Below, piece after piece: positions 1 through 5,940 of a DNA stretch of 7,573 nucleotides. This DNA is from Bacteroidota bacterium (GTDB lineage: Bacteria > Bacteroidota > Kryptoniia > Kryptoniales > JAKASW01): contig JAJYOS010000298.1 of the NCBI GenBank assembly GCA_021796055.1, forward strand, positions 1 through 7,573, written 5' to 3'. The stretch's first letter is position 1. Every line of letters begins with the position of its first letter. A program made the translations under genes and the position numbers. The notes beneath the pieces were generated by a model, which saw only the letters and a list, made by a program, of their open reading frames with translations, was not told the DNA's origin and ran no database searches.

Positions 1-194
1 TACATGGTCATCCGGAAATTCTCTTGCCAGACACTCTGATTTTTGATGAACAGCCCGTGCGATCCAGGTTTGTTAATTTGAGCGTGCGGCCCAGACTACG
101 TCGGTTACAAATGCCCATTTACAACTCCGCGCGTTTGGCTGTTATCGAATAGAATAACTGCCAACGGCTCTTGCAAAGAAAGAACTAGAGACTA
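1..194. other. Region upstream of nuoH, no convincing gene
   Basis: No recognisable nuo gene tail or RNA gene is seen here. The + strand frame from base 3 is open to a TAG at 150-152 (49 codons) but matches nothing I recognise and may be open by chance. Just before the nuoH ATG there is only a weak AGAG (187-190) as a ribosome binding site. A TTTACA at 118-123 could be part of a promoter, but no good -10 box sits at the right distance. Confidence 0.4.
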
Positions 195-1211
195 ATGATA
201 GCAATCGAAGCCCTTATTAAGATCGTAATTCTTCTTCTGGTGGTGCTCGGGATCGTTGCGTACCTGGTGCTGCTCGAGCGAAAAGTAAGCGCGTATATGC
301 AGGACAGGATCGGTCCGAACCGCGTCGGCCCGAAAGGGTTGTTCCAGCCTATCGCGGACATTCTGAAGCTGATATTGAAGGAGATGATCGTCCCCGAAAA
401 GGCCAACAGCTTCATTCACGCGCTCGCGCCCATCATTTCCATTACCGTCGCGGTCGGTGCGCTCGCAGTCATACCTTTCGGCAATTACATAGTCATAGGC
501 GGCCAGAAAATCAGCCTGATGATAGCGAATGTTAACATCGGGGTACTCTATATCCTCGCGATGTCTTCGCTCGGTGTCTACGGTATCACGCTCAGCGGAT
601 GGGCATCGAACAGCAAATATTCACTGCTCGGCGGGCTCCGATCGTCCGCCCAGATGATAAGCTATGAGCTGTCGCTTGGTCTGAGCCTTATCGGAGTCTT
701 CATGATCGACCGCACTTTGCAACTCGACAGGATCACGATGGCGCAGAGCATGGGTTTGTGGAATATTGTGTACCAGCCGCTCGGCTTCCTGGTCTTCGTG
801 ACTGCCGCATTCGCAGAAACAAATCGTCTGCCGTTTGACCTGCCCGAGGCCGAGCCCGAGCTGGTGGGAGGTTATCACACGGAATACAGCGGCATGCGCT
901 GGGGGCTCTTCTTCCTGTCGGAGTATACAAACATGATCGTCTCGAGCGCGGTCATGGTTTCGCTTTACTTCGGAGGCTGGTCGCTGCCGTATGTGAACTA
1001 TGCTGCGATGGCGCCGAATTTGGCGGCGCTCGTACAGGTCGTGACGTTCTTCGCTAAACTCGGAGTAATCATATTCATATTCATGTGGGTACGGTGGACT
1101 CTGCCTCGTTTCCGGTATGACCAGCTGATGAATGTCGGATGGAAGGTCATGCTTCCGTTGGCAATTCTGAATTTGCTCGGAACCGGCGCAGTGCTGCTTG
1201 CAGTTAAGTAA
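195..1211 (+). CDS. nuoH: NADH-quinone oxidoreductase subunit H (complex I, NuoH)
   Basis: NuoH (ND1 homologue) is the inner-membrane subunit joining the membrane arm of complex I to its peripheral arm and forming much of the quinone-binding cavity. The 338-residue product has the usual family length and is strongly hydrophobic, with about eight membrane segments. Seen directly: the first-loop signature ERKVSAYMQDRIGPNRVGP (residues 28-46), the GWASNSKYSLLGGLRSSAQ stretch (135-153), the acidic quinone-cavity loop AETNRLPFDLPEAEPELVGG (207-226) followed by YHTEYSGMRW, and the C-terminal RWTLPRFRYDQLM (300-312). These are the hallmark NuoH motifs, and all key charged residues appear present. 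The ATG at 195 gives the expected short N-terminal helix; the upstream ribosome binding site is weak (AGAG, 4 nt spacing). nuoI follows after 13 nt, so the two are surely co-transcribed. No nuoG is recognisable in the 194 bases upstream. Confidence 0.97.
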   Translation: MIAIEALIKIVILLLVVLGIVAYLVLLERKVSAYMQDRIGPNRVGPKGLFQPIADILKLILKEMIVPEKANSFIHALAPIISITVAVGALAVIPFGNYIVIGGQKISLMIANVNIGVLYILAMSSLGVYGITLSGWASNSKYSLLGGLRSSAQMISYELSLGLSLIGVFMIDRTLQLDRITMAQSMGLWNIVYQPLGFLVFVTAAFAETNRLPFDLPEAEPELVGGYHTEYSGMRWGLFFLSEYTNMIVSSAVMVSLYFGGWSLPYVNYAAMAPNLAALVQVVTFFAKLGVIIFIFMWVRWTLPRFRYDQLMNVGWKVMLPLAILNLLGTGAVLLAVK

Positions 1212-1224
1212 TGTGAGGTAAGCA

Positions 1225-1731
1225 ATGATGACCAATGGCAACGGAAAAACGGGACCTAAGCTGACTCTGTGGGAGAAACTCTACTTTCCGGAGATCATTC
1301 ACGGGATGTCGATAACAATAAGGGCCTTTTTCAGGCCCAAGTTCACGCGCCAATATCCTGAAGAGCGCTGGACTCCGCCGCCGGTATTTCGCGGCAGGCC
1401 GGTGCTCGTAATGGAGGATGAGACGAAGGTCGAACGCTGCGTCGCGTGCGGACTTTGCGCCCGGGTATGCCCTTCGCTCGCAATCGAGGTCCAGGCCGCG
1501 GAAACGGAACTCGATAAGGAACGCTATCCCGAGCGTTTCGAGATAAATATGCTCAGATGCATCTTCTGCGGCTTCTGCGAAGAAGTGTGTCCGGAAGAGG
1601 CGATAATAATGAGCAAAGATTTCGAGATTACCTTCACCGATCCGAGAGACGCGATTTTCGGAAAAGAAAAGCTGCTCATCCCGGCGTCTCATCTCAAAGA
1701 TCGACTGGAGTTTCTGAAGCAGTATCGGTGA
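1225..1731 (+). CDS. nuoI: NADH-quinone oxidoreductase subunit I (complex I, NuoI)
   Basis: NuoI (TYKY homologue) carries iron-sulfur clusters N6a and N6b, which pass electrons along the peripheral arm of complex I toward cluster N2 and quinone. The 168-residue product contains two classic ferredoxin motifs: C72-x2-C75-x2-C78-x3-C82-P and C112-x2-C115-x2-C118-x3-C122-P, with all eight ligands present. The N-terminal part (about 14-60) has the typical amphipathic membrane-associated segment and the Rx[14 protein letters not shown] stretch seen in NuoI. The start is the ATG at 1225, preceded by GAGG (1215-1218); a second ATG follows immediately at 1228 and could serve instead. The gene lies 13 nt after nuoH. 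The next gene is not nuoJ but a YjbQ protein, so the rest of complex I must be encoded elsewhere. Confidence 0.96.
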   Translation: MMTNGNGKTGPKLTLWEKLYFPEIIHGMSITIRAFFRPKFTRQYPEERWTPPPVFRGRPVLVMEDETKVERCVACGLCARVCPSLAIEVQAAETELDKERYPERFEINMLRCIFCGFCEEVCPEEAIIMSKDFEITFTDPRDAIFGKEKLLIPASHLKDRLEFLKQYR

Positions 1732-1774
1732 TCCGTGATGGTCTCACCGAAGGAAGGAAGCACGCCTGTGCATG

Positions 1775-1817
1775 CCGGAACCTTCTCCGGCCTTCATTGT
1801 CCTCCGGTGTTCCGGAG
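1775..1817 (+). repeat. Cluster of CCGGA/TCCGG inverted repeats between nuoI and yjbQ
   Basis: The spacer holds four copies of a CCGG core that can pair in alternative ways. CTCCGG (1802-1807) and CCGGAG (1812-1817) form a perfect 6-bp stem with a TGTT loop. CCGGA (1775-1779) can pair with TCCGG (1786-1790). CCGGAAC (1775-1781) can also pair with GTTCCGG (1809-1815). The 1802-1817 hairpin could be a weak terminator for nuoHI, but it is followed by ATTATTC rather than a T run, so that role is uncertain. Confidence 0.55.
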
Positions 1818-1874
1818 ATTATTCAAACGACCCAAATCCATCCCTGCGAAACAAGCAGTTCGAAGGAGAGTGAA

Positions 1875-2288
1875 ATGAAATCCCACACTGAGTACCTGTG
1901 GTTCAATACGAAGAACAGGAAAGAGATGGTCAACATCACGGCCGATGTGGAAAAAAACGTGAAGGCAAGCGGGGTGCAGGAGGGATTTTGTCTCGTCAGC
2001 GCCATGCATATAACCAGCGGCATTTGGGTCAACGATGAAGAGCCGGGCCTGAAGCTGGACCTGATGGAACTTCTTGAGACACTGGCTCCTTTCAAGCCCG
2101 AGTATCGTCATCATAGAACGGGTGAGGATAACGCGGACGCGCATCTAAAGAGGACGCTGATCCATCACCAGGTCATTCTTCCGATTACGAAGGGGAGGCT
2201 TGACCTCGGACCGTGGGAGCAGATCTTCTACGCCGAGTTCGACGGTCAGAGAAGAAAACGCGTCGTGGTGAAAATCATAGGGGAATGA
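1875..2288 (+). CDS. yjbQ: YjbQ/UPF0047 family protein (secondary thiamine-phosphate synthase type)
   Basis: This 137-residue protein matches the small cytoplasmic YjbQ (UPF0047) family. E. coli YjbQ has been linked to a low thiamine-phosphate synthase activity, but its main role is unsettled, so the function is a family-level guess. Seen directly: the N-terminal T-x-N-R-x-E-M-x-N-I-T segment (about 12-22), the H45-I-T47 and N53-x-E55-E56 positions, H79-H80 and N86, A-D-A-H90, and the conserved C-terminal block [18 protein letters not shown] (107-124). The family signature GTWQ reads GPWE here. The ATG at 1875 is chosen because AAGGAG (1863-1868) lies 6 nt upstream and because the protein then starts where family members do; the frame is open further upstream, but that stretch overlaps nuoI in another frame. 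It may be read through from nuoHI, since no strong terminator separates them. Confidence 0.93.
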   Translation: MKSHTEYLWFNTKNRKEMVNITADVEKNVKASGVQEGFCLVSAMHITSGIWVNDEEPGLKLDLMELLETLAPFKPEYRHHRTGEDNADAHLKRTLIHHQVILPITKGRLDLGPWEQIFYAEFDGQRRKRVVVKIIGE

Positions 2289-2294
2289 ATCATT

Positions 2295-2319
2295 TGCCAT
2301 CCGCTTTGTCCGGGTGGCA
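2295..2319. terminator. Hairpin between convergent yjbQ and ZIP genes, possible terminator
   Basis: TGCCATCC (2295-2302) and GGGTGGCA (2312-2319) pair over 8 bp (one U-G wobble as RNA) around a 9-nt loop, 7 nt past the yjbQ stop. The position suits a terminator for yjbQ. There is no T run after either side, so if it stops transcription it is not a standard intrinsic terminator. The rest of the spacer to 2426 shows nothing clear. Confidence 0.4.
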
Positions 2320-2426
2320 GAGTGTACAGCTGAGAAGTGAGAACAATTGAACCGCAGCGTCACGGGAACTTGCGGCTTTCATCGATGGGGCGTTCGATTA
2401 CGGAAGAAGATACTTGCTCGGGGTAA

Positions 2427-3149
2427 TCAGCCCTTTGCAATCTGGATGACCATGTACAGTATGGAAATTCCCAGCAGCGTCATTATCGAGGTAAGGACTT
2501 TCGGGTGCGCGTGGTAGCTTTCGGGGAGTAATTCGCTCGCTCCAATATAAATGAAGAACCCGCAGAAGACTGCGAGGATGCTGCCGAGCTCATAGGCCGG
2601 AAGCTTGAAAAATCGTGTAAGTAGAATTCCTAATACGGGAGCAAGTGCATCGACCATAAGCCACCATGATGCCTTTCGCCGGTTGCCATTGTCCTTCAGA
2701 ACCAGGCTTACCGTATTTATGCCGTCGGAAAAATCATGAGTTAGAACGGCCGCCGTTACGATGGTACCTACCGCCGCCGACACCTGGAACGCGAACCCTA
2801 TCACCGTGCCGTCGAGGAAACTATGCATCGATAGCCCGGCGGCGCCGAGTGTTCCGCGATGCTGGAGGACGCCGTGTTCTTCATCCCCCTTGGAGAGGAG
2901 TATTACGGCCCTGTCCATGATGAGATACGCGATGAATCCGGCTCCGATCATGAGCGATATCGAGGATGCTCTTGTCGAGGTGTTTTGAAGGGCGAGGGCT
3001 TCCGGCAGAAGATCAAAGAAGGCAACGCCTATCACTGCGCCTGCGCTGAAGCCGAGGATCAGGTGGAGTTTATCTCTGTACTTGAGGGCAAACAAACCTC
3101 CCAGCAACGTGGACATAAACGTGGCGAGCCCGATGACCATAACCGTCAT
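2427..3149 (-). CDS. ZIP family divalent metal transporter
   Basis: ZIP proteins move Zn2+, Fe2+ or Mn2+ into the cytoplasm through eight membrane helices. From the chosen start the product has 240 residues, a normal size for a short bacterial ZIP. Helices are visible at about 2-20, 32-49, 64-84, 103-122, 126-151, 162-180, 187-205 and 217-236. The TM4 signature is HSFLDGTVIGFAF (109-121), giving metal ligands H109 and D113. TM5 has THDFSDGINT (137-146), where many ZIPs have HEIP plus a glycine; H138 is kept and the usual Glu is Asp139. TM7 ends with ASELLPES (204-211), and a short charged loop KGDEEHGVLQHRG lies between TM3 and TM4. The frame extends 19 codons further upstream, but the ATG at 3149 is preferred because AAGGAG lies 8 nt before it and the first helix starts there. 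It is divergent from the Nramp gene. The metal carried cannot be told from sequence. Confidence 0.94.
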   Translation of the reverse strand: MTVMVIGLATFMSTLLGGLFALKYRDKLHLILGFSAGAVIGVAFFDLLPEALALQNTSTRASSISLMIGAGFIAYLIMDRAVILLSKGDEEHGVLQHRGTLGAAGLSMHSFLDGTVIGFAFQVSAAVGTIVTAAVLTHDFSDGINTVSLVLKDNGNRRKASWWLMVDALAPVLGILLTRFFKLPAYELGSILAVFCGFFIYIGASELLPESYHAHPKVLTSIMTLLGISILYMVIQIAKG

Positions 3150-3153
3150 TCGA

Positions 3154-3164
3154 AATTCTCCTTC
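3154..3164 (-). promoter_or_regulatory. Ribosome binding site deciding the ZIP start
   Basis: Read on the minus strand the bases are AGAAGGAGAA, with the GGAG ending about 8 nt before the ATG at 3149. The upstream in-frame ATG at 3206 has no comparable site, and its extra residues are not hydrophobic, so the 3149 start is favoured. Confidence 0.75.
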
Positions 3165-3170
3165 TGATAG

Positions 3171-3198
3171 TTGTACCACATCAACCGCAACGGTACAA
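3171..3198. promoter_or_regulatory. Perfect inverted repeat TTGTACC-N14-GGTACAA upstream of ZIP gene
   Basis: The two 7-bp arms (3171-3177 and 3192-3198) are perfect reverse complements, with GTAC cores 20 bp apart, about two helix turns. It lies 22-49 bp before the ZIP start codon. It could be an operator for a dimeric regulator or a hairpin in the ZIP leader mRNA. It resembles no regulator box I can name. Confidence 0.5.
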
Positions 3199-3218
3199 TT
3201 TAACAAAGTGACGACTTA

Positions 3219-3233
3219 ATTCTTAGAAAGAAT
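3219..3233. promoter_or_regulatory. 15-bp palindrome ATTCTT-AGA-AAGAAT in the divergent spacer
   Basis: Perfect 6-bp arms separated by 3 bases sit near the centre of the region between two divergent metal transporter genes, as expected for an operator serving one or both promoters. It does not match the usual Fur, MntR, DtxR or Zur consensus sequences, so the regulator is unknown. Confidence 0.45.
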
Positions 3234-3237
3234 GTCA

Positions 3238-3279
3238 CGAAGCGACTGCCCTGGCCATCGGATGCATGCGTTCGCTTCG
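3238..3279. repeat. CGAAGCGA/TCGCTTCG inverted repeat upstream of Nramp
   Basis: Perfect 8-bp arms at 3238-3245 and 3272-3279 enclose 26 bases that contain smaller symmetric elements: CATC-G-GATG at 3256-3264 and GCATGC at 3264-3269. If transcribed with the Nramp gene it would fold as a long stem-loop in the leader. I see no match to the known manganese riboswitch core. Confidence 0.4.
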
Positions 3280-3329
3280 GATGGAATTGTTCCTTCTCAG
3301 ACTTAAATTACAACGAGAGGAATGACGGG

Positions 3330-3371
3330 ATGGAGCACAAACAGGCGACGGCAGAAGTGGGGGACGGGTGA
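3330..3371 (+). CDS. Possible 13-codon leader ORF overlapping the Nramp start
   Basis: The ATG at 3330 is preceded by GAGAGG (3315-3320) with a 9-nt spacer, a better ribosome binding site than any directly before the Nramp GTG. It reads MEHKQATAEVGDG and stops at TGA 3369-3371, which overlaps the Nramp GTG (3368-3370) in a GTGA junction. It may be a leader that couples translation to Nramp. Alternatively it is the true Nramp N-terminus, separated by a single-base change in the G5 run at 3359-3363: one more G would join the frames. Confidence 0.35.
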   Translation: MEHKQATAEVGDG

Positions 3372-4669
3372 AAGGTCCGTTGGCTGCTTCTGTTGCAGGG
3401 ACTGACGGCAGGATAAGGGACTCCGCAGACGCAACACTCTCCGGTACGTCGCAGAAGGGCCTGGTTGCCAGGCTAATCCCTTTTTTGGGGCCTGCCTTCA
3501 TTGCCAGCGTCGCGTATGTTGACCCGGGCAACTTTGCTACGAACATCCAGGGCGGATCGGGTTTTGGCTACACGCTTCTTTGGGTAATCGTCGCGAGCAA
3601 TCTGATGGCGATGCTGCTTCAAACGCTTTCGGCGAAGCTCGGTATCGCGAGCGGCAGCAACCTTGCCGAACATTGCCGCAATCACTTCAGCAAACCGGTT
3701 GTATACGGGATGTGGGTGCTGATGGAATTCGTGGCGATGGCGACCGACCTTGCCGAATTCCTCGGTGCCGCGATCGGGTTCAACCTGCTCTTCGGTTTCC
3801 CTTTGATAGTCGGCGGGATCCTGACGGCAATCTGCACGTTCCTGATCCTCGGCCTCGAACGCTACGGCTTTCGTCCCCTGGAGATCGCGATTACCACGAT
3901 GGTAACCGTCATAGCGGTGAGCTACCTGATCGAGACAGTGCTCGACAGGCCGGAGCTGAAGGTTCTCCTGTACCATAGCGTCGTGCCGCAGTTCTCCGGA
4001 AGTGAAAGTGTACTACTCGCCGCGGGAATCCTCGGGGCTACCGTCATGCCGCACGCGATTTTCCTGCACTCGGCGCTGACCCAGCAGAGGATCGTTGTTA
4101 AAGAACCCGACAAGCTGCGGAAGCTCTTCAGGTTCGAGGTCCTTGACGTTACGATCGCGATGGGGATCGCCAGCCTGGTCAATATGGCAATGCTCGTCAT
4201 GGCGGCGGCGACGTTCTACAAACAGGGGATCACGAATATCGCGACGATACAGGACGCGTATCTCACGTTACAACCGCTTCTGGGAAAAGCGGCGGGATGG
4301 ATATTCGCGATTTCGCTTCTCGCGGCAGGTTTGTCTTCATCCACCGTCGGGACCAGCGCGGGGCAGGTCATGATGCAGGGCTTTCTCCGACGGCATATCC
4401 CCGTCTGGCTGCGACGGGCGATCACGATAATCCCCTCCATCGTTGTTATAGCTGTCGGGCTCGATCCGACCCGCACATTGGTCATAAGCCAGGTGATATT
4501 GAGTTTCGGCCTCCCATTTACGATTGTTCCGCTCATAATATTCACCAGGAAGAAAGAAATAATGGGGATCCTCGTCAACAGGAAATCGACGACGGTCATC
4601 GCGGTTATGGTGGCCGCTTTGATAATTTCCCTGAACCTATACTTAATCTATCAGGTGTTCCTTGGATAA
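3368..4669 (+). CDS. mntH: Nramp family divalent metal transporter (MntH-like)
   Basis: Nramp proteins import Mn2+ or Fe2+ with protons across the inner membrane. The 433-residue product has about 11 hydrophobic segments beginning near residue 33. Seen directly: the TM1 metal-binding motif D52-P-G-N55 in SVAYVDPGNFATNIQGGSG, the TM3 stretch TDLAEFLGAAIGFNLLFG (126-143), the TM6 motif GATVMPHAIFLHSALTQQR (223-241) with the metal-contacting A224 and M227 and the conserved H229, and the late AGQVMMQGF (331-339). All residues expected for transport are present. The only in-frame start before the first helix is the GTG at 3368; an in-frame TGA lies at 3323. This start has a poor ribosome binding site of its own and overlaps the stop of a 13-codon ORF, so either translation is coupled or the N-terminus is frameshifted. 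The gene is divergent from a ZIP transporter and overlaps the next gene by 8 bp. Whether Mn or Fe is carried cannot be told. Confidence 0.96.
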   Translation: MKGPLAASVAGTDGRIRDSADATLSGTSQKGLVARLIPFLGPAFIASVAYVDPGNFATNIQGGSGFGYTLLWVIVASNLMAMLLQTLSAKLGIASGSNLAEHCRNHFSKPVVYGMWVLMEFVAMATDLAEFLGAAIGFNLLFGFPLIVGGILTAICTFLILGLERYGFRPLEIAITTMVTVIAVSYLIETVLDRPELKVLLYHSVVPQFSGSESVLLAAGILGATVMPHAIFLHSALTQQRIVVKEPDKLRKLFRFEVLDVTIAMGIASLVNMAMLVMAAATFYKQGITNIATIQDAYLTLQPLLGKAAGWIFAISLLAAGLSSSTVGTSAGQVMMQGFLRRHIPVWLRRAITIIPSIVVIAVGLDPTRTLVISQVILSFGLPFTIVPLIIFTRKKEIMGILVNRKSTTVIAVMVAALIISLNLYLIYQVFLG

Positions 4670-5576
4670 TTCGCAAATAAAAAAAATACTTGTCCCTCTG
4701 GACGGGTCGACTCTCGCGGAATCGGTGCTGCCGGCCGCCGCGCGTCTCGCGAAAAAAGTCGGCGGGACAGTGACGCTCTTCCATGTCATCGAAATGGATG
4801 CGCCCGAGAAAGTCCACGGCCAGACTCACCTCACGAAAGCGGATGAAGCGGAAGAATACCTGGCTTCGGTTGCGTCCCGAGCGGTGTTCGAAGGAGTCTC
4901 CGTGGTCGAGCATTTGCATGAGACCGGCGTCCGGGATGTATCCCAGAGCATTTCCGACCATTCGGAGGAACTGAATGCTGACCTGGTAGTAATGTGCACT
5001 CACGGCAATACCGGTCTCCGGAACCTCCTGGTCGGATCTATAGCACAGCAGGTTATTTCACTCAGCAAAACGCCGGTGATGCTTGTTAATCCGGCGCTCA
5101 AGAAATCGAGCGCGAGCCCCAATTTTGAGAACTTCCTCATCCCGCTGGACGGCAACCCGGACCATGAGCATGCCCTTTCCTATGCGTTAAACCTGGCAAG
5201 AGCTTGCAAGGCGAAGATGCATATTCTTATCGCAGTTCCGCGCTTCGGGACCATGTCGGGTGAGCTGACTATAGTGAATCGCTATCTTCCGGGTACCACT
5301 TCAAGGATGATGGATATGCTTGTGCCTGAGGCGAAGGATTATTTGAAAAGCCTGGTGACGAAACTGGAAGGCTCCGGCCTCAGCATTTCGACAAGCATTT
5401 CGAGGAGCACTCCGGCAAAGGCCATATCGAAGACGGCGAAGAGTGTCAAATCGGATCTAATCATACTCGCGACGCACGGCAAAGCCGGCTCGAAGCCGTT
5501 CTGGGAAGGAAGTATAACGCCAAAAGTCATCAGGTCGGGGAAAGTGCCGATACTGCTGGTGCCGGTTAGAGAATAG
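4662..5576 (+). CDS. Universal stress protein with two Usp domains
   Basis: The 304-residue cytoplasmic protein is a tandem of two Usp (UspA-like) domains: domain 1 about residues 5-146 (from IKKILVPLDGS) and domain 2 about 152-302 (from ENFLIPLDG). Usp proteins bind ATP or act in stress tolerance by mechanisms that vary. The ATP-loop pattern G-x2-G-x9-G-S/T appears in both halves with its first Gly replaced: CTHG-x9-GS in domain 1 and ATHG-x9-GS in domain 2. Nucleotide binding is therefore plausible but not certain. The start is a TTG at 4662, the only start codon that keeps the complete first beta strand; AGGTG (4653-4657) lies 4 nt before it. It overlaps the Nramp stop by 8 bp, so it is very likely translated from the same mRNA, suggesting a link between metal uptake and this stress protein. 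It ends with TAG. Confidence 0.95.
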   Translation: MDNSQIKKILVPLDGSTLAESVLPAAARLAKKVGGTVTLFHVIEMDAPEKVHGQTHLTKADEAEEYLASVASRAVFEGVSVVEHLHETGVRDVSQSISDHSEELNADLVVMCTHGNTGLRNLLVGSIAQQVISLSKTPVMLVNPALKKSSASPNFENFLIPLDGNPDHEHALSYALNLARACKAKMHILIAVPRFGTMSGELTIVNRYLPGTTSRMMDMLVPEAKDYLKSLVTKLEGSGLSISTSISRSTPAKAISKTAKSVKSDLIILATHGKAGSKPFWEGSITPKVIRSGKVPILLVPVRE

Positions 5577-5691
5577 AAGATGCTGATGACTTGATCTGGG
5601 ATCTTGACAGTGCAATGGCTGTTGAAAGGTTCCCACGGCAAGGCCCATCCTTGATCTCTCACACAGGGAGAAAATTGCCAACCGATTTTTC

Positions 5692-5720
5692 TTGACACTG
5701 ACTCAGCCTGCCATTAGTTT
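5692..5720 (+). promoter_or_regulatory. Candidate promoter TTGACA-N17-TAGTTT
   Basis: A perfect -35 consensus TTGACA (5692-5697) is followed after 17 bp by TAGTTT (5715-5720), a weak -10 box. It lies 32 bp before the start codon of the interrupted secreted-protein gene. A second, near-identical CTTGACAGTG occurs at 5603-5612 without a good -10 partner. If the host uses a non-standard primary promoter this call would not hold. Confidence 0.45.
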
Positions 5721-5736
5721 GGGGTAACGACGTAAG

Positions 5737-5742
5737 AAGGAG
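5737..5742 (+). promoter_or_regulatory. Strong ribosome binding site AAGGAG
   Basis: AAGGAG lies 9 nt before the ATG at 5752. It fixes the start of the interrupted gene and shows that its translation signal is still intact. Confidence 0.8.
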
Positions 5743-5751
5743 AAGCACGAT

Positions 5752-5940
5752 ATGGGCAACGCGAGAAAATTCTTCAGTGCGGGCGGAAATTCGCAGACAC
5801 TCCTGACGATTTTATTCCTTGTTCCGGTGGTTCCCGCCATGGGGCAGGTGCATATAAGGGAGAGCGTAACGATTGCACCAGGCGAATCTAAGAAGGTAAG
5901 GGTGGGAATCACACATTCTCTACGCTATGAATTCTACTGA
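5752..5940 (+). pseudogene. Segment A: signal peptide and start of the secreted protein, ends at TGA
   Basis: Sixty-two codons. A signal peptide is clear: basic n-region with R5 and K6, a hydrophobic core TLLTILFLVPVV (16-27), and a probable cleavage after the PAMG or PAMGQ region (about 28-32). The mature part begins VHIRESVTIAPGESKKVRV, a typical first beta strand of an extracellular domain, then stops at TGA after YEFY. On its own it would give only about 30 exported residues, too little to fold as the domain it begins. Confidence 0.7.

Noticed and set aside
3..152. Open + strand frame at the left edge ending in TAG
   Set aside because: Forty-nine codons open by chance are not rare, and the translation resembles no family I recognise; it could be a gene tail but cannot be supported.
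621..1241. 206-codon minus-strand frame opposite nuoH
   Set aside because: It lies entirely against the clear NuoH reading, has a charged, low-complexity translation and no ribosome binding site.
1557..1874. Upstream extension of the yjbQ frame into nuoI
   Set aside because: It overlaps nuoI in another frame; the strong ribosome binding site and family length place the start at 1875.
1732..1874. Thiamine (TPP) riboswitch before yjbQ
   Set aside because: No CUGAGA or other TPP core sequence is visible.
3150..3206. Longer ZIP start at 3206
   Set aside because: It adds 19 non-hydrophobic residues without a ribosome binding site and would cover the TTGTACC dyad; the 3149 start is better.
3199..3367. 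Manganese (yybP-ykoY) riboswitch before Nramp
   Set aside because: The conserved core elements are not seen; only unrelated inverted repeats are present.
5639..5653. CAAGG-CCCAT-CCTTG as a terminator for the Usp gene
   Set aside because: The stem has only 5 bp and no T run; it is too weak to call.
5938..5940. Selenocysteine at the in-frame TGA
   Set aside because: The TGA is in an extracellular beta domain with no redox motif, and TAG and TAA follow in the same frame, which selenocysteine cannot explain.
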